This document shows positions 5,137 to 6,837 of a stretch of DNA of 6,837 nucleotides, one piece after another. Each line of letters starts with the position of its first letter. Within the stretch, counting starts at the first letter, position 1. Both the position numbers and the translations under genes were made by a program. The stretch comes from Ruminococcus sp. UBA4350 (GTDB lineage Bacteria > Bacillota > Clostridia > Oscillospirales > Ruminococcaceae), in assembly GCA_002394125.1 (NCBI GenBank), contig DGSY01000206.1, positions 5,393 to 12,229 of the forward strand, written 5' to 3'. Under the pieces are notes generated by a model that saw only the letters and a program-made list of their open reading frames with translations, was not told the DNA's origin and made no database searches.

Positions 5137-6387
5137 ATGAACAAAAAAACAGCTTTCAGCGCAGCGGATATCCTGCTGCCCGATCAGCAGCATATGTCCG
5201 GTGTCTGGGCGGTCTGCGCCTGCGATCAGTACACCGGCGAGCCCGCATACTGGGCGGAGACTGACCGTCTTGTCGGCGAAAAGCCCTCCGCGCTCCGGCT
5301 GATCCTGCCGGAGGTCTATCTGGAGGATGCCGATGTGACCGATCGCATCGCGAAGATCCAGAAAACCATGCAGGAATATCTGAGCGCGGGCGTCTTTGCC
5401 GAATACAAAAATGCAATGGTTTACATTGAGCGCATCCAGTCCGACGGCAAGATGCGCGCCGGCCTGATCGGCAAGATCGACCTCGAGCAGTATGATTACA
5501 GCAAGGGCTCCGTTTCGCCTGTCCGTGCGACGGAAGCGACCGTTCCGGAGCGCATCCCGCCCCGTGTCCGGATCCGCCGCGGTGCAGCGCTGGAGCTGCC
5601 GCATATCATGATCCTGCTCGATGATACGAAGAAAACCGTTATCGAACCGCTCGGCGAAAAGACCGGCTCCATGCAGAAGCTCTATGATACGGAGCTGATG
5701 CAGGGCGGCGGCGCGATCAAGGGCTGGCTCGTTCCGGCGGAGGAACAGGCACGGATTCTCGATGCACTGACGGCGCTCGGCACGGAGTCCGGCGAGGAGC
5801 ATCCGCTTGTCTATGCAATGGGCGACGGCAACCATTCTCTCGCGACCGCAAAGGCGTTCTATGAGGAGTGGAAGGCCGCAAATCCCGGCGCCGATACCGA
5901 AAATGCGCCGATGCGCTATGCGCTGGTCGAGCTGGTCAATCTGCACAGCCCTGCGCTCGAATTTGAGGCGATCCATCGCATTCTCAATCAGGTCAATGCG
6001 GAGAAGCTGCTCGCGGATATGACGGCAGCGCTCGATCTGCGCACCGATGCGGAATCCGCACAGCGCTTTGAGGTCATTCTCGGCGGCAAAACGACCGCTT
6101 ACTATATCCACAAGCCGACCTCGAATCTGACGGTCGGCAGCGTGCAGAGCTTCCTCGATGCATGGCTCCGCGAGAACGGCGGAAAGATCGACTATATCCA
6201 CGGGGCGGAGGTCGTCGCATCGCTGGCCGGTGAGCCGGACAGCATGGGCATTCTGCTGCCGGATATGCAGAAGGCGGAGCTGTTCCCGACCGTTATCAAG
6301 GACGGCGCACTGCCCCGCAAGACCTTCTCGATGGGTCATGCGGCGGATAAGCGCTTTTATATGGAGTGCCGCCGGATCACGACCTGA
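5137..6387 (+). CDS. DUF1015 family protein
   Basis: The protein has 416 residues, a normal length for DUF1015. Recognisable parts are the N-terminal FSAADILLPDQQ (7-18), the VCACDQYTGEPAYW segment (26-39), an SPVRATEATVPERIPPR stretch (127-143), a central YAMGDGNHSLATAKAFYE motif (226-243) and the C-terminal PRKTFSMGHAADKRFYMECR (393-412). In many DUF1015 proteins the central motif reads DGHHR. Here it is DGNHS, seen as a subfamily form. The motif recalls the nucleotide-binding loop of the ParB/sulfiredoxin-like fold, which includes the free-serine kinase SerK, so a nucleotide-dependent activity is possible but unproven. I recall DUF1015 genes near serine biosynthesis genes in some Clostridia; none is visible here. 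The ATG at 5137 is preceded by GGAAAGGA (5119-5126) at ten bases; a TTG at 5128 is too close to that site. It has no signal peptide or membrane helix, so the product is probably cytoplasmic. Confidence 0.88.
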   Translation: MNKKTAFSAADILLPDQQHMSGVWAVCACDQYTGEPAYWAETDRLVGEKPSALRLILPEVYLEDADVTDRIAKIQKTMQEYLSAGVFAEYKNAMVYIERIQSDGKMRAGLIGKIDLEQYDYSKGSVSPVRATEATVPERIPPRVRIRRGAALELPHIMILLDDTKKTVIEPLGEKTGSMQKLYDTELMQGGGAIKGWLVPAEEQARILDALTALGTESGEEHPLVYAMGDGNHSLATAKAFYEEWKAANPGADTENAPMRYALVELVNLHSPALEFEAIHRILNQVNAEKLLADMTAALDLRTDAESAQRFEVILGGKTTAYYIHKPTSNLTVGSVQSFLDAWLRENGGKIDYIHGAEVVASLAGEPDSMGILLPDMQKAELFPTVIKDGALPRKTFSMGHAADKRFYMECRRITT

Positions 6388-6447
6388 AACGGCGTGACGG
6401 TTTGATGAAAATCCTGTGGAATCTATATACAAGTGTCGCTTATCCTC

Positions 6448-6476
6448 TTGAATAATCGAAAGTTTTATGTTATAAT
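6448..6476 (+). promoter_or_regulatory. Strong extended -10 promoter of a non-coding transcript
   Basis: TTGAAT at 6448-6453, a 17-base spacer and TATAAT at 6471-6476, with TG at 6468-6469 giving an extended -10. Transcription would begin near 6483. No gene with a ribosome site starts downstream within the window, so it appears to drive the structured RNA at 6483-6789. Confidence 0.83.
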
Positions 6477-6482
6477 GGAAAC

Positions 6483-6789
6483 AGATTCCCGCACATTCAG
6501 ATGACGGAGCGGGGAGGAACGGAGCCATACGGCCGGCAGATGCCGTATGATCCCGCGGAATCCGTGACGGTTCATATGACGATCAAGGGGTGGAAACAGT
6601 CGGGCGCAGCGTCCGGTTTTCACCCCTTAACTTTGAGCCGGCCGGCGGGCCGGTCGGCAGGGCCGACAGCCGTTATGCTAAAGGCACGGTCGCGCTCACA
6701 GGCTGATTTTCACAAACACACGCCGCTGATCGCGGCTTCTGTGCAGGGACTTAGGGCGTGTTGACACTAAGCCTAACACGCGTCTTTTT
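6483..6789 (+). ncRNA. Candidate structured non-coding RNA (about 300 nt) of unrecognised class
   Basis: This transcription unit runs from a strong promoter to a hairpin plus T-run. Hairpins in order: ACGGA/TCCGT (6504-6508 with 6561-6565) enclosing GCGGG/CCCGC (6509-6513 with 6552-6556) and CATACGGC/GCCGTATG (6526-6549). Next comes a 13-pair stem, AAGGGGTGGAAAC with GTTTTCACCCCTT, whose top, after a three-base bulge, is CGGGCG/CGTCCG with loop CAG (6585-6628). Then CCGGCC/GGCCGG (6638-6653), TCGGC/GCCGA (6654-6666), CAGCC/GGCTG (6667-6705) around inner CCG/CGG and TGC/GCA pairs, and CACA-GCCGC/GCGGC-TGTG (6717-6743). One 87-codon frame starts at 6501 but has no ribosome site and an unconvincing product, so I treat it as non-coding. 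I checked by eye for hallmarks of tmRNA, RNase P RNA, SRP RNA, T-box and common riboswitches and saw none. It could instead be a long leader of a gene beyond the right edge. The ends are inferred. Confidence 0.6.
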
Positions 6790-6837
6790 GGCTGATTTTG
6801 CCCCGTTCGTCGTTAAAAATCCTTGCCGGGCGACAGC
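6751..6837 (-). other. Partial minus-strand frame, possibly a repeat edge or gene remnant
   Basis: On the minus strand a frame is open from the right edge to a TAA at 6751-6753 and gives 28 residues including RQGFLTTNGAKSAKKTRV and the ending LSVNTP. I have a weak impression that this kind of translation recurs as a dispersed repeat in related gut Clostridia, but I cannot verify it. The segment overlaps the terminator hairpin, and the short inverted repeat there would fit the end of a small repeat element. It could equally be the tail of a real gene or chance. Confidence 0.25.
6756..6789 (+). terminator. Probable intrinsic terminator of the non-coding transcript
   Basis: GCGTGTT (6756-6762) pairs perfectly with AACACGC (6775-6781) over a 12-base loop, followed by GTC and five Ts (6785-6789). 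CTTAG/CTAAG (6750-6754 with 6766-6770) and TTAGG/CCTAA (6751-6755 with 6772-6776) can pair alternatively across the left arm, so a competing fold is possible. The long loop and short T-run make this a moderate terminator. It may instead be the end of a repeat. Confidence 0.55.

Noticed and set aside
5077..6528. Minus-strand open frame of 483 codons opposite the DUF1015 gene
   Set aside because: The plus strand encodes a recognisable DUF1015 protein. The antisense frame is long only because of strong third-position GC bias; its product matches no family I know.
6585..6628. T-box or FMN-type riboswitch suggested by AAGGGGTGGAAAC
   Set aside because: The T-box GGGUGG-ACCGCG element and the FMN core elements are not present, and the segment is simply one arm of a long hairpin.
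1723..6734. Shared 11-mer CGCTGATCGCG in hairpin loops at 1723-1733 and 6724-6734
   Set aside because: The core is palindromic and built from common GC-rich and GATC elements; the flanks differ. Two copies in 5 kb could be chance. A genome-wide count would be needed to call it a repeat family.
6501..6764. Plus-strand frame of 87 codons inside the structured RNA
   Set aside because: No ribosome site precedes the ATG, the product has no recognisable domain, and the DNA is dominated by perfect hairpins rather than codon-like bias.

Overview
The window looks like chromosomal DNA of a spore-forming or formerly spore-forming anaerobic member of the Clostridia, most likely an Oscillospirales/Ruminococcaceae-type gut bacterium. 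The reasons are a DUF2953-GerW (ytfI-ytfJ-like) gene pair, a membrane sodium-pump decarboxylase, strong AGGAGG-type ribosome sites, near-consensus vegetative promoters (TTGnnn, 17 bp, TATAAT) in AT-rich patches, and GC-rich coding sequence. The assignment is an inference; no rRNA or tRNA is present to test it.

Layout. (1) 1-1530, minus strand: a sodium-translocating decarboxylase operon, gamma subunit then beta subunit. The beta gene runs off the left edge. A clean promoter (1565-1593) sits directly in front of the gamma gene and rules out the longer upstream start. (2) 1594-1963: a gene-free spacer between two divergent promoters, with several hairpins but no convincing gene. (3) 1964-4514, plus strand: a probable operon from a near-perfect extended -10 promoter. 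It holds a DUF2953 membrane protein with a TTG start and a long Pro/Lys/Glu-rich insert, a GerW/YtfJ sporulation protein, an RluB-type 23S rRNA pseudouridine synthase, and a 71-residue unknown protein placed one base after rluB. Both spacers around gerW carry a small hairpin with a GAGA tetraloop. (4) 4526-4552: a hairpin terminator between convergent genes, oriented best for the minus strand. (5) 4557-4979, minus strand: a Nudix hydrolase of the Ap4A-hydrolase type with its own promoter. (6) 5137-6387, plus strand: a DUF1015 protein, divergent from the Nudix gene. (7) 6448-6789, plus strand: a stand-alone transcription unit with a strong promoter, about 300 nt of successive stable hairpins, no credible coding frame and a hairpin plus T-run at its end. 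This is best read as a structured non-coding RNA or long leader of no class I can recognise, and it is the most interesting item here. (8) 6751-6837: the last bases may be the edge of a dispersed repeat or a gene remnant on the minus strand.

How the parts relate: the decarboxylase pair would turn a decarboxylation into a sodium gradient. The DUF2953-GerW-RluB cluster mixes sporulation and ribosome-modification genes, an arrangement I recall as common in Clostridia. The Nudix and DUF1015 genes are independent housekeeping-type units. I see no defence system, CRISPR array, transposase or phage gene.
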